NCBI GenBank assembly: GCA_002746535.1 | Contig: NVWA01000023.1 | Location: 30,080-94,079, forward strand | Direction: 5' to 3' | Origin: Planctomycetota bacterium | GTDB lineage: Bacteria > Planctomycetota > GCA-2746535 | Length of the DNA: 64,000 nt | Shown here: positions 1-9,266 of the stretch, piece after piece | Numbering within the stretch: the stretch's first letter is position 1 | Layout: the number at the start of each line of letters is the position of its first letter | The notes under the pieces: generated by a model | Told to the model about the DNA's origin: nothing | What the model saw: the letters and a program-made list of their open reading frames with translations, nothing else | Database searches by the model: none | Translations under genes and position numbers: made by a program

Positions 1-786
1 AGGGTAGATGCCGTTAAAGGAATTACTTTTAATGTGCACGAAGGGGAGATTTTTGGACTTTTAGGTCCAAACGGATCTGGAAAAACGACCACAATAAAAT
101 TACTTTTAGGTTTATTGTTTCCTACGAGTGGATCAATTTCTTTAATGAACCATTCAGCTTCAAGTATGAAGTCCCATAAATTTATCGGCTATTTACCGGA
201 AGAATCATATCTTTATCGTTTTTTAAATGCAGATGAGATTTTACATTTTTATGGAAAACTATTTAGTATTTCAAGAAACGATAGGAAAAAGAAAATCGAT
301 GAATTAATTTCTTTAGTTGGTTTAGAAAAGTCAAGAAAACGTCAATTAAAAGGTTATTCAAAAGGTATGATGCGAAGAATTGGGATTGCACAAGCCTTGA
401 TCAATGACCCTGAATTTATTATTCTTGATGAGCCGACATCAGGGTTAGACCCAATTGGTACAAGAGAAGTAAAAGATTTAATAATGATGTTGAAGGATAA
501 AGGTAAAACTGTTTTGTTGTGTTCTCATTTATTAGCAGATGTCGAAGATGTCTGTAATCGTATTGCTATTATGTATGAAGGCTCACTAGAATGTCTTGGT
601 GAAGTATCAGAGTTGTTAACAGATTTAGACTCTTGTGACATTGTTTTAAATAAATATGATGAAAAATTAAACAAGCGTATCCTTGCCATGGCAAAAGAGG
701 AAAATATTACTTGCGAGATCTCTAGCCCTAGAAGAAAATTAGAAGATCTATTTTTAGAAATCGTTAATAAAAATAAGAACCAATGA
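1..786 (+). CDS. ABC transporter ATP-binding protein (5' end outside window)
   Basis: This is the ATPase subunit of an ABC exporter; it powers the permease encoded next. Counting from the GTG at 34, Walker A is GPNGSGKTT (residues 11-19), the signature is the variant YSKGM (about 108-112), Walker B is FIILDEP (128-134) and the H-loop is SH (164-165). The frame stays open upstream to base 1 and encodes RVDAVKGITFNV, the usual strand before Walker A, so the GTG is internal and the gene begins outside the window. It overlaps the permease gene by ATGA. The substrate cannot be told; the NatA/CcmA-like class is typical of ABC-2 exporters. Confidence 0.93.
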   Translation, partial: RVDAVKGITFNVHEGEIFGLLGPNGSGKTTTIKLLLGLLFPTSGSISLMNHSASSMKSHKFIGYLPEESYLYRFLNADEILHFYGKLFSISRNDRKKKIDELISLVGLEKSRKRQLKGYSKGMMRRIGIAQALINDPEFIILDEPTSGLDPIGTREVKDLIMMLKDKGKTVLLCSHLLADVEDVCNRIAIMYEGSLECLGEVSELLTDLDSCDIVLNKYDEKLNKRILAMAKEENITCEISSPRRKLEDLFLEIVNKNKNQ

Positions 787-2081
787 CTTTTCTCTCACCT
801 GTTTTTGCTATTGCTTATAATTCTTTTCAAGAAGCGGTGAGATCAAAAGTATTTTTAATTTGTATTTTTATATTAGGTGTGCTTTGTCTAATGGCTCCGC
901 TATTGCCATCAGTTGATACACCGATCTTGAAGTTAAAATTGGTCTTGAGTGTCTCAACATCTATATGTTATATTTTTGGTTTAATTATTTTAATATTTAC
1001 ATCATCAAATTTAATATCAGATGATATTTCTAGTAGAAGAATTTTTACTATTTTCCCCAAGCCTGTTTCAAGATTAAGTTATTTATGCGGAAAATTATTA
1101 GGTATAAGTTATCTTGCGGTAAGTTTGATGATAATCTTAGCAATTATTGTGATTTTTTTTGTTAGATTTACTTATTTTACATTTAATGAAGATGAAAAGT
1201 TAGAAGCAGCCTCATTTTTTCAAATGATTGAAACTGAGTCGGTAGATAAAATAGAACTTTTTCAAAATGGTTTGCCTTCCAAAATTAATAGACCTGCGAC
1301 TAGCTTTAATGTTACATTCAATGGTGTTTCAGCCGGTAAAATTTTGAATTTAATGACAATTAGATTCCTAGCCTATTTTAGAAGTAAAAAAGATTTGTCA
1401 CATGATGGTGTTGTTTATTTCGATATTAAAATTATGGACCAAAAAAGTCAAAAGATATTACAGAATATGAAGGAAGTGAAAATACAAGATGGTGAGTTTA
1501 GGACAATTGATTTGCCTGAAAATTTATTTTCATATTCTGGGAAAAAAGATCTTAAATTTATTTTTTCAATTTCAGAAAAATCGCAAGAATCTATTGGTGG
1601 AGTTTTAGTTAAACAAACAGATATATTATTGCGTAAACCTTCTAGTTCCTTTGAATTGAATGTTTTTAAAGCATTTATCTTACTGGCCGCACAATTTGTT
1701 TTATTGGGTTTTATTTGCATTATGGGCTCCACAAGACTTTCTAGCTTTGTCGCCATTATGTTGGCACTCACTTTATTTATTGCCGGATATTACTCGAATT
1801 TTTTTATGACTCAGGTTAAAAAACATGAAAGAATTCGGGCCCAACCAAATGCCAAAGCAATTACCTTTTTGGATAAAGTCGGTGAATTTTCAGATAAGTA
1901 TGTTTCCGCAATTGTTTATTTAGCACCTGATTTTGGGAAATACTCTTTGCAAAATGAATTGGTTGATGGTTTTGCTATAAAAAACTCTCAAATTATTAAA
2001 ATACTTATGTTGTATATGATATACTTTATAGGATATATGATAGTGGCTCTATTATTATTTTGGAGGCGAGAATTTACTTGA
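783..2081 (+). CDS. ABC-2 type transporter permease
   Basis: Membrane subunit paired with the preceding ATPase (ATGA overlap). It has a hydrophobic segment at about residues 22-42, another at about 55-75 and a third at about 110-130. A polar region of roughly 150 residues, probably extracytoplasmic, follows, then three more hydrophobic segments at about 292-316, 320-340 and 405-427. A short N-terminal helix before the first membrane segment is common in ABC-2 permeases. The polar loop is larger than in simple NatB-like permeases and may bind a partner or substrate. The exported substrate is unknown. Confidence 0.85.
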   Translation: MTFLSPVFAIAYNSFQEAVRSKVFLICIFILGVLCLMAPLLPSVDTPILKLKLVLSVSTSICYIFGLIILIFTSSNLISDDISSRRIFTIFPKPVSRLSYLCGKLLGISYLAVSLMIILAIIVIFFVRFTYFTFNEDEKLEAASFFQMIETESVDKIELFQNGLPSKINRPATSFNVTFNGVSAGKILNLMTIRFLAYFRSKKDLSHDGVVYFDIKIMDQKSQKILQNMKEVKIQDGEFRTIDLPENLFSYSGKKDLKFIFSISEKSQESIGGVLVKQTDILLRKPSSSFELNVFKAFILLAAQFVLLGFICIMGSTRLSSFVAIMLALTLFIAGYYSNFFMTQVKKHERIRAQPNAKAITFLDKVGEFSDKYVSAIVYLAPDFGKYSLQNELVDGFAIKNSQIIKILMLYMIYFIGYMIVALLLFWRREFT

Positions 2082-3256
2082 AGATTAAATTATTTTTTAT
2101 CATTCTTATGTTATTTTGCCTTATTGCCGCAAAGCATATGGAGAAAGATTTACTTAAAAGTAGAAAACGCTTTTATCCTCCTACTAATATTGGTGTTAGA
2201 CAGCAAGTGAAGCCGATTGAAATTATCGGCACAGTTTTATTAGGCGGTTTAAGGGTATTTATAGTAGATGCATTATGGATGAAAGTTATCGATCATCAAG
2301 AAAGTGGAGACTTTCACGAAGTTGTATTAACAGCAGAATTAATAGCTGATCTACAACCAACGTATGTTAACGTTTGGGAATACCTTAATTGGTTAATGTC
2401 TGTTCAAATTCCATCAGAAGAAAAAAATATTCAAACACAAATTCAATGGATAAAAGTAGGTTTATCCTATATTCAAAAAGGAATAATTCGAAACCCTGAT
2501 TCGGCTAAGTTATACTTAGCATATGCTCGGACTGTTTATGAAAGAATGGGTTTGCATCATGAAAGAAATATTGAGCGGTATTATATTCTAAGAAGAAATG
2601 GAGAAGACCCATTGCCAATGGCTCGCGAATTTGTTCTCAAAGCGATAAAGGCTAACACTTACACTGTATTTTCTGAGCGACAATTGTTTATTGTAAATCA
2701 GTATAGAGTTAAAGAATCATTTTTTCATTTTCGCAGAACTTTTGAAAAAAAATTCAATTATTTGAAATATTTATTCGAAAAGTTTTTAAATGATGAGGCA
2801 CATACCCAAGAAAAATTAAATCAAATTAGAGGAAAGTATATAAAATATAAAAAGGAGTTTGGAAGAGAAAGTTCCTTTAAGGCAATTCAAAAAAATATCG
2901 CTTTAGATTTACAAGATATTAGAGATTGCATTGGGCGATACCCAGAACAATTTGATTTTGAATTGACTTTAGAAACTCATGAAAATACATGGAAAGAAGA
3001 TTTGTTTTTAATTAGAGATTTTTTAAATCTTGATGGATATTTAGAAGAAATGGTTAGAAAAAGAGTTGGTAAAAAATTAAAAAAATCTGAAAATGAAATT
3101 TGTTTGCTTTATATTGAAAAAGCAATGTTAGAATTTCAAATTTGGGATATTCGAAATAATTCAGATCTAAATGTCTTATATAAAGAAATGCAAAAAAAGT
3201 ATAATGAATTAAGTTTAAAAATTATTAAGAAAAAAAAGGAAATGAAAGATGAGTGA
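2078..3256 (+). CDS. Unknown membrane-anchored helical protein
   Basis: I do not recognise this family. The protein starts with a basic N-terminus and one hydrophobic segment (KLFFIILMLFCLIAA), a signal anchor, followed by a long helical, charged domain that probably lies outside the cytoplasm. A stretch around VDALWMKVIDHQ and the region after it could form TPR-like helices. I chose TTG at 2078: GGAGG lies at 2062-2066 at good spacing, and TTG overlaps the permease stop as TTGA. A longer start at TTG 2060 would put the Shine-Dalgarno sequence inside the gene. Position suggests a partner of the ABC exporter, which is inference. Confidence 0.75.
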   Translation: MKIKLFFIILMLFCLIAAKHMEKDLLKSRKRFYPPTNIGVRQQVKPIEIIGTVLLGGLRVFIVDALWMKVIDHQESGDFHEVVLTAELIADLQPTYVNVWEYLNWLMSVQIPSEEKNIQTQIQWIKVGLSYIQKGIIRNPDSAKLYLAYARTVYERMGLHHERNIERYYILRRNGEDPLPMAREFVLKAIKANTYTVFSERQLFIVNQYRVKESFFHFRRTFEKKFNYLKYLFEKFLNDEAHTQEKLNQIRGKYIKYKKEFGRESSFKAIQKNIALDLQDIRDCIGRYPEQFDFELTLETHENTWKEDLFLIRDFLNLDGYLEEMVRKRVGKKLKKSENEICLLYIEKAMLEFQIWDIRNNSDLNVLYKEMQKKYNELSLKIIKKKKEMKDE

Positions 3257-3647
3257 AAGCCAAATTGGTAGTAATTTGAATGATGAAGAATTATCGATTG
3301 AAATTGCTAAATTAGCGGAAGATTTATTTGCCGAAGATGTCAAAGTCTTGAATATTAAGAAAATATCTACAGTAGCCGATTATATTATTTTAATGACAGG
3401 TAATAGTAGTACTCAAGTAAAAAGCTTATCCAGTAAAATTGATAAAGAAGTTAGAAGTGAACGATCAAGAATTGGTATGGAAGGACGTAATGATAATGCT
3501 GATTGGGTATTATTAGACTATGGCACAGTAGTGGTCCATATCTTTGATTCTACGGCTAGATTATATTATAACTTGGATGAACTATGGAAGGGTAATTTAG
3601 TTGTTTGGGAAGAAATTAAAAAAGGAAATGTAGTTAAGAAATCATGA
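3249..3647 (+). CDS. rsfS: Ribosomal silencing factor RsfS
   Basis: RsfS (Iojap/DUF143 family) binds ribosomal protein uL14 and blocks subunit joining when nutrients are scarce. The family pattern is clear: the ADYIILMTGNSSTQV segment (about residues 44-58), EGRNDNADWVLLDYG (about 77-91), then VVVHIFDSTARLYYNLDELW. At 132 aa it has the usual length with a short extra N-terminus. It overlaps the preceding gene by 8 bases and argS by 4, so it lies within one transcript with both. Confidence 0.93.
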   Translation: MSESQIGSNLNDEELSIEIAKLAEDLFAEDVKVLNIKKISTVADYIILMTGNSSTQVKSLSSKIDKEVRSERSRIGMEGRNDNADWVLLDYGTVVVHIFDSTARLYYNLDELWKGNLVVWEEIKKGNVVKKS

Positions 3648-5353
3648 ACCTAAAACTTAAGTATGCTGAACTATTATCTAATCATGTTGATTTGGCATTA
3701 GATGAAATAAAAAATTTAATCGAAATACCACCAGATAGTAAAATGGGAGACTTGGCTTTCCCGTGTTTCTCTTTAGCTAAAAAATTAAAAAACTCACCAG
3801 TAAAAATTGCTGAATCTATATCTGGTTCGTTAGAGAAGTTGCCTTTATTTAAGGAAGTGAAAAATATTGGACCATACGTTAATGCTTTTGTCGATCCATC
3901 TTTTATCGCTCATGGTATTCTTTCTGAAATAGCTGAAAACGGTTCTGGTTATTCCTCTCAACCTGAAAATGGAAAAAATGTTGTAGTAGATTTTTCGTCT
4001 CCTAATATTGCCAAGCCGCTAGCAATTCATCATTTGCGATCAACAATGATTGGTAACAGCATTTCTCAACTTTATTCCAAAATGGGTTACAACGTTATAA
4101 AGCTCAATTATCTAGGTGATTGGGGAACACAATTTGGCAAATTAATTGTTGCCTATAATAAATGGGGTAGTGAAGTTGAAGGCGAATTAACGATTTCTAA
4201 AATTAATGAGTTGTATGTGAAATTTAGTAAAGAATCTTCAGAAGATAATGACCTTAATGATCAAGCTAGGAATTGGTTTAAGAAGTTAGAGGAAGGTAAT
4301 GCTGAAGCTATAAAATTGTGGAAATGGTTTAAAGAGATTAGTTTAATTGAATTTGAAAAAATTTATAAGAAATTGGGAATCACTTTTGATGTGTATGGTG
4401 GTGAAAGCGAACATGCCGCATCATTTCTTACAGTCGTCGAAAAATGCGAAAGTTTAGGAATTTCTTCAATTAGTGACGGTGCTTTAATCGTTGAATCTGA
4501 AGATGAAAATGATCCTCCTTGCTTAATTCGAAAAAGTGATGGTGCCACAACCTATGAAGTTCGAGATATCGCAGCATTATTAGATCGGTTTGATAAGTAT
4601 GAATTTGTAAAAATGTTTTACGTAGTTGGGCAAGAGCAAGCTCTTCATTTTAAAATGTTAAAGATGGTTGTTAAAAAAATGGGTCTTGCTTTTAGTAATG
4701 ATTGTGAGCACATTTCATTTGGATTTATGAAGTTTCAAGGAAAGTCTGGTAGTACTCGAGAAGGTACTGCCATATTAATGGAAGACGTTTTGAATACTTC
4801 TGTGGCAGAAGTTAGAAAAAGAATTTCTGAAAGTGGTAGTAAAAGAAATATTTCTGAAGAAGCTATTCAGCAAATCGGAATTGGTGCTGTTGTCTTTGGT
4901 GATTTATCTAAGAAACGAGTAAAGGATAGTGAATTTATTTGGGAAGAAGTGACTAGTTTTGAAGGAGATACAGGACCATATCTTCAATATACTCAGGCAA
5001 GATGTTTAAGTATTGTGAGAAAAAGTAATCATGATTTTATGGAGCAAGCGGATTTTTCTGGCTTAACGGAAGATAGTGAGAAATTAGTATTATTAAAATT
5101 AAATCAATTTTCAGAAGCCATTATTAATTCTGCCAATAATTGCGAACCTTCATTGTTAGCGAATTATTTATTAGAATTGGCCAAGTTTACCAATCGATTT
5201 ATTCATGGAGGTCGAGAAGAACATAGCAAACGCATTCTACAGGAATCAAATTTACCGCTTCAATCTGCAAGAACTGCTTTAGTGCACGGGATCGCTATTG
5301 TTTTAAAAGAAGGGCTCCGTTTATTAGGTATTAGCTCGCCAGAAGAGATGTAG
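3644..5353 (+). CDS. argS: Arginyl-tRNA synthetase
   Basis: Class I synthetase that charges tRNA-Arg. The N-terminal additional domain (about residues 1-90) is followed by the Rossmann core with FSSPNIAKP and LRSTMIG flanking the ATP site, then NYLGDWGTQFGKL. The C-terminal anticodon-binding DALR domain includes GDTGPYLQYTQAR and ends in LRLLGISSPEEM. At 569 aa it has normal length. The HIGH motif reads AIHH (residues 127-130, bases 4022-4033), so the first His and the Gly are replaced. The later FQGKSGSTREGTA segment takes the place of KMSKS, as in many ArgRS. The start ATG overlaps rsfS by 4 bases. Confidence 0.95.
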   Translation: MNLKLKYAELLSNHVDLALDEIKNLIEIPPDSKMGDLAFPCFSLAKKLKNSPVKIAESISGSLEKLPLFKEVKNIGPYVNAFVDPSFIAHGILSEIAENGSGYSSQPENGKNVVVDFSSPNIAKPLAIHHLRSTMIGNSISQLYSKMGYNVIKLNYLGDWGTQFGKLIVAYNKWGSEVEGELTISKINELYVKFSKESSEDNDLNDQARNWFKKLEEGNAEAIKLWKWFKEISLIEFEKIYKKLGITFDVYGGESEHAASFLTVVEKCESLGISSISDGALIVESEDENDPPCLIRKSDGATTYEVRDIAALLDRFDKYEFVKMFYVVGQEQALHFKMLKMVVKKMGLAFSNDCEHISFGFMKFQGKSGSTREGTAILMEDVLNTSVAEVRKRISESGSKRNISEEAIQQIGIGAVVFGDLSKKRVKDSEFIWEEVTSFEGDTGPYLQYTQARCLSIVRKSNHDFMEQADFSGLTEDSEKLVLLKLNQFSEAIINSANNCEPSLLANYLLELAKFTNRFIHGGREEHSKRILQESNLPLQSARTALVHGIAIVLKEGLRLLGISSPEEM

Positions 5354-5530
5354 GTTTATTTATCTTTAGATATTCACTTTTAGAAAAGTATTAATGCTTA
5401 TATCAATTTTGAATGTTAGTTTTACATTTTTTTTACAATCAATTGATAGTCTTCTCGCCTTAAAATTATCAAATCAATAAAATATATTTTAAATGGTTAA
5501 GCACAACTTCATTTTATAAGAGCAGAAATA

Positions 5531-6949
5531 ATGAAAATTTATTTAATGGTATGTATTTATTTTACTTTATTCTTGGTTACCTATTCGGACGAGAAAATTA
5601 ATACAGATAAATCAGTGACATTACAAGTCGCACTAAGTCATGGTGTTCTAATAAATGGCAAGAAACAAAAAATTTATTTAAAAGTATCTTTGATTGGAAT
5701 AAGAAAAACTATAGATGCTAAAAGAAATCCAATTAATTTATGTATTATATTAGATAAGTCCCGATCGATGATTGGTGCTAAATTAAAACAAGTAAAAAAG
5801 TCCTCTAGGATGATTTTAAATTTATTAGATGAGGATGATATTATTTCATTTGTAACTTATGATAGCAGAGTAATTACCTTGATACCTGCTACCATGGGGA
5901 GGGATAAAGGCGACTTAATTAAATTAATTGATGGCATTAAAGGACATGGATCTACAGCATTATTTGCGGGAGTAAGTAAGGGGTTATATGAAATAGAAAA
6001 AAATGCATCTACTAAATATGTAAATAGAATCATTTTATTGTCTGATGGGATGGCAAATGTTGGCTCTGTTTCTTTAAAAGATATGGGCGATTTAGGTTTT
6101 GCAGCTGCAAAAAATAATATTTCTATTTCTACAATAGGTATTGGGAAAGGATTTAATGAAGAATTGATGAGTTCTTTATCTGCTAATAGTGATGGTAGTT
6201 ATGGATTTGCTGAAAGCCCTGAACAAATAGATGATTTACTGAAAAATGAGATGAAGCAGTTGATATCGGTAGCTGGTAAAAGATTGAAAATAAAAATTGA
6301 GTGTACTCAAGGGGTAAAGCCAATTAAAATTTTAGATAGGATAGGAACCATTAGAAAAGATACGATTACTTTTTCTATGAATCAAATTTACAATGAACAG
6401 AATAAATATATTTTAGTTGAACTAGAAGTAAACAATCCAATCGTTATTAAAGGTTATAGTAAATTAATCGATGTTCAGCTTAATTATATTTTGGCTAATT
6501 CAGATAAGAATTCCGTTTTACGGGCCAAGGCAGGCATATCGTGGACTGGTATTGAAGAAGTAAAAAAACGGAGCATTAATAACAATGTGATGGAGAAAGT
6601 CGTCTTATCAATGGCTGCGGATCAAAATAGAATGGCCATGCTTATGTTTAATGAAGGCAATTTAGAAAAAACGCTAGAAAACTTACAATTTACGTGTGGG
6701 TTTTTAATACGTAATAATGACTCAATACAATCAACCCAAATTGAGAAATTAGAAATCATTACCAAGCAAATTCAGGAAGATTTAAATAAGAACTATTCTA
6801 ATCGTTCGAAAAAAGCTTGGAAGGCATATGATAACTTTAATAAAACCCAAAACTCATTGAATCAGGAATATAGATATAAGCAGTCAGCCAGTCAACAGAA
6901 AATTATTATAAAAAAATCTTCAAAGAAAAAAAAAGCTAGAACAAAATAG
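5531..6949 (+). CDS. Secreted von Willebrand factor A domain protein
   Basis: Exported protein with a vWA metal-binding fold. An N-terminal signal peptide (residues 1 to about 19) precedes a vWA domain of about 170 residues. The MIDAS motif DKSRS lies at residues 75-79, with further strands VTYDSRV and IILLSDGMAN. A beta-rich region follows, then a helical, very lysine-rich tail. The layout recalls bacterial vWA proteins of the Ca-activated-chloride-channel-like type. Its stop overlaps the GTG of the kinase gene by one base, so it may feed an envelope signal to the kinase; that link is inferred from position only. Confidence 0.82.
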   Translation: MKIYLMVCIYFTLFLVTYSDEKINTDKSVTLQVALSHGVLINGKKQKIYLKVSLIGIRKTIDAKRNPINLCIILDKSRSMIGAKLKQVKKSSRMILNLLDEDDIISFVTYDSRVITLIPATMGRDKGDLIKLIDGIKGHGSTALFAGVSKGLYEIEKNASTKYVNRIILLSDGMANVGSVSLKDMGDLGFAAAKNNISISTIGIGKGFNEELMSSLSANSDGSYGFAESPEQIDDLLKNEMKQLISVAGKRLKIKIECTQGVKPIKILDRIGTIRKDTITFSMNQIYNEQNKYILVELEVNNPIVIKGYSKLIDVQLNYILANSDKNSVLRAKAGISWTGIEEVKKRSINNNVMEKVVLSMAADQNRMAMLMFNEGNLEKTLENLQFTCGFLIRNNDSIQSTQIEKLEIITKQIQEDLNKNYSNRSKKAWKAYDNFNKTQNSLNQEYRYKQSASQQKIIIKKSSKKKKARTK

Positions 6950-8568
6950 TGAAATATAGATTAACGATATTATTCATTTTTATTTTGTTTGTACCCATTA
7001 GCCTTATGTTGTGGTTTGGTCAAAAATCATTTATAAATGAACAAAAATTATTACAAGCTGAAAATGCAAAAAGGGGCGATGCCATTCTAGAAGAGTCTCA
7101 TTTAAATATTGATATTTTCTTACGTGAAATTAAATCAGAAATTTCAACTCAATTATTAAAGATTAACTGGACCAATAATTCTAATTTTCACGAAAATTTA
7201 CTGGGACAACCTTTGATCAAACAAGTTTTTATAACTGATAACAAAGGGAAGTTATTATTCCCCTTAAAAGATGATGAGTCAAATCCGGATGGGATTGAGT
7301 TTGTTAAAAGAACTAAAAATGTTTGGCTTAATAAATCATTTAAAACAGAAGTAATCAATAAATTGAGTGGAATAAATAGCGTAAAGAATAAATTATCGAA
7401 TTCAATGTTTTATGCGAATCAAAAGGGTTCTAGAGGTAATATATCTAAGAGATTGGTAGATGGATTTTTGACCTGGTATTGGGAAGAAGGCTTAAATCTT
7501 TTGTATTGGTGTGAAAATCCTAAAGGATATATTGTTGGTGCCGAAATAAATTTTGCTTATTTAAAGGCACGATTAATAGGACGTTTGCCTAATCGATTAA
7601 TTCATCCTGGAACAATAAAGTTGATTGATTCTCGTAGTGCCGTAATTTATCAATGGGGAGATTACGAAATTAATGAGAAGGCAAATCCGTTAGCTAAATT
7701 GCGGGTGCAGTATCCATTAGATTCATGGACACTTCAGTATTACACTCGAAGTCAAGAGTCATTAGGTCGATTGAAAAAGGTGTATGATCTAGCCTTAAAT
7801 ACAAACTTACTTTTTTTAGGATTATTCATTCTTTTTGTTGGTGGTTGGATCGGATTTTATTTATGGAGAGATATAAAAATTATAGAAAACCGAATGAGTT
7901 TTGTGACACAGGTTTCCCATGAATTGAGAACGCCTTTAACAAATATAAGGTTGTATTCTGAATTATTGGGCAGAATTGAATCTTCCAATGAAAAGCATAA
8001 AAAATATATTTCGGTGATTGTGCAAGAATCTGAACGTTTAAGTCGACTGATACAAAACGTATTAACTTTTAACAAAGATAAAAATAAAACAAAAGAAAAT
8101 TTATCAATTGTATCCCTAGATATCAATGACTTGATTGAAAATATTATTTTGCAGGAGGAGCCGTACTTAATTCAATTAGGATTTAAGGTAGAATTAAATT
8201 TAACTACTGAATCAAATGCTTTTGCTGATAAAGATTCAATAATTCAAATTATAGGTAATGTGATTTCAAATGCTGAAAAATATGCTAAGGAAGGTAAATA
8301 TATTGGGATTTCATCTAGTGAAGAAAAGGGCTTTATTTTAATCGATATTGTCGATTATGGTCCTGGTATACCATCAAGTCTATTAACCAAAGTCTTTTCA
8401 CCATTTTTTAGAATACATAATAACTTATCTGATGGTGTTGCTGGTACAGGTATAGGCTTGACCATTTCAAAAGAATTGGCAATTTTAAATGGTGGAGATT
8501 TAATATGTATGAATGTTCCAAAGGGAAGTCGTTTTAGATTAAAATTAAAAAAATATAAAGAGGTATGA
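6949..8568 (+). CDS. Membrane sensor histidine kinase
   Basis: Inner-membrane sensor kinase. A first membrane segment lies at about residues 5-22, an extracytoplasmic sensing region of about 250 residues follows, and a second membrane segment lies at about 284-306. Then come the HisKA box SHELRTPLTNIRL, the N box (NVISNAEKY), the G1 box (DYGPGIP) and the G2 box (GTGIGLTI). It starts at GTG overlapping the vWA stop (TAGTG) and ends just before the OmpR-type regulator, so it almost certainly phosphorylates that protein. The stimulus is unknown. Confidence 0.92.
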   Translation: MKYRLTILFIFILFVPISLMLWFGQKSFINEQKLLQAENAKRGDAILEESHLNIDIFLREIKSEISTQLLKINWTNNSNFHENLLGQPLIKQVFITDNKGKLLFPLKDDESNPDGIEFVKRTKNVWLNKSFKTEVINKLSGINSVKNKLSNSMFYANQKGSRGNISKRLVDGFLTWYWEEGLNLLYWCENPKGYIVGAEINFAYLKARLIGRLPNRLIHPGTIKLIDSRSAVIYQWGDYEINEKANPLAKLRVQYPLDSWTLQYYTRSQESLGRLKKVYDLALNTNLLFLGLFILFVGGWIGFYLWRDIKIIENRMSFVTQVSHELRTPLTNIRLYSELLGRIESSNEKHKKYISVIVQESERLSRLIQNVLTFNKDKNKTKENLSIVSLDINDLIENIILQEEPYLIQLGFKVELNLTTESNAFADKDSIIQIIGNVISNAEKYAKEGKYIGISSSEEKGFILIDIVDYGPGIPSSLLTKVFSPFFRIHNNLSDGVAGTGIGLTISKELAILNGGDLICMNVPKGSRFRLKLKKYKEV

Positions 8569-8571
8569 ACT

Positions 8572-9255
8572 ATGAAAATTCTTATTGCTGAAGATGATTT
8601 GAATATTAGAACAGGAATCAAAGCATTCTTGGAAGATGAATCTTATGATGTAGTTGAAGCAGCTAATGGTGTTGAGGCGGTTGAGCAATTTAATAATAGT
8701 GTGCCTGACATGGTGTTGTTGGATATTATGATGCCTTTAAAAAACGGTTATGATGTTTGTAAAGAAATTCGTGAAAATGATAAAATAGTTCCGATAATAT
8801 TTTTAAGTGCGAAATCGGAAGAAATAGATAAAGTCTTAGGTCTTGAGTTAGGTGCTGATGATTATGTTATGAAGCCTTTTGGGATCCAAGAATTATTAGC
8901 TCGAATTCGTGCAGTGTATCGAAGATTTGAAAAAAGTTCATCTGATGACGTCGGTTTTTTTATGATGAATCACTTGAAAATTATTCCGTCGGAATATAAA
9001 GCTTATTTCGGAGATACCTTTAGTGAGTTAAGCAAAAGAGAACTATTATTGTTACAAAAACTTTTTGGTGAAGCTGGTAAGGTAGTTTCGCGAAATGAAA
9101 TGATGAATGCTGGATGGGGGGTAAACCATTTTCCTAATAGTAGAACGTTAGATCAATTAATTTCACAATTAAGGAAAAGAATTGAGATTGATAATACATC
9201 TCCAAAAATAATTCAAACAGTTCATGGAAGAGGATTTAGATTCAGTAAAGATTAA
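8572..9255 (+). CDS. OmpR/PhoB-family response regulator
   Basis: Two-domain transcription factor. The N-terminal receiver has the acidic pair EDD (residues 7-9), phospho-acceptor D51 in VLLDIMMP, and the conserved Lys in MKPFG. The C-terminal winged helix (about 130-227) carries LSKRELLLL, SRTLDQLISQLRKRIE and the wing VHGRGFRF. At 227 aa it is of usual length. It follows the kinase gene after 3 bases and is its expected partner. Its targets may include its own operon with the vWA gene, but I see no clear direct repeats to support that. Confidence 0.93.
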   Translation: MKILIAEDDLNIRTGIKAFLEDESYDVVEAANGVEAVEQFNNSVPDMVLLDIMMPLKNGYDVCKEIRENDKIVPIIFLSAKSEEIDKVLGLELGADDYVMKPFGIQELLARIRAVYRRFEKSSSDDVGFFMMNHLKIIPSEYKAYFGDTFSELSKRELLLLQKLFGEAGKVVSRNEMMNAGWGVNHFPNSRTLDQLISQLRKRIEIDNTSPKIIQTVHGRGFRFSKD

Positions 9256-9266
9256 TTATAGGATAA

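Noticed and set aside
1448..1771. Minus-strand ORF inside the ABC permease gene
   Set aside because: No ribosome-binding site, no family match, and it lies fully within a well-supported membrane protein gene.
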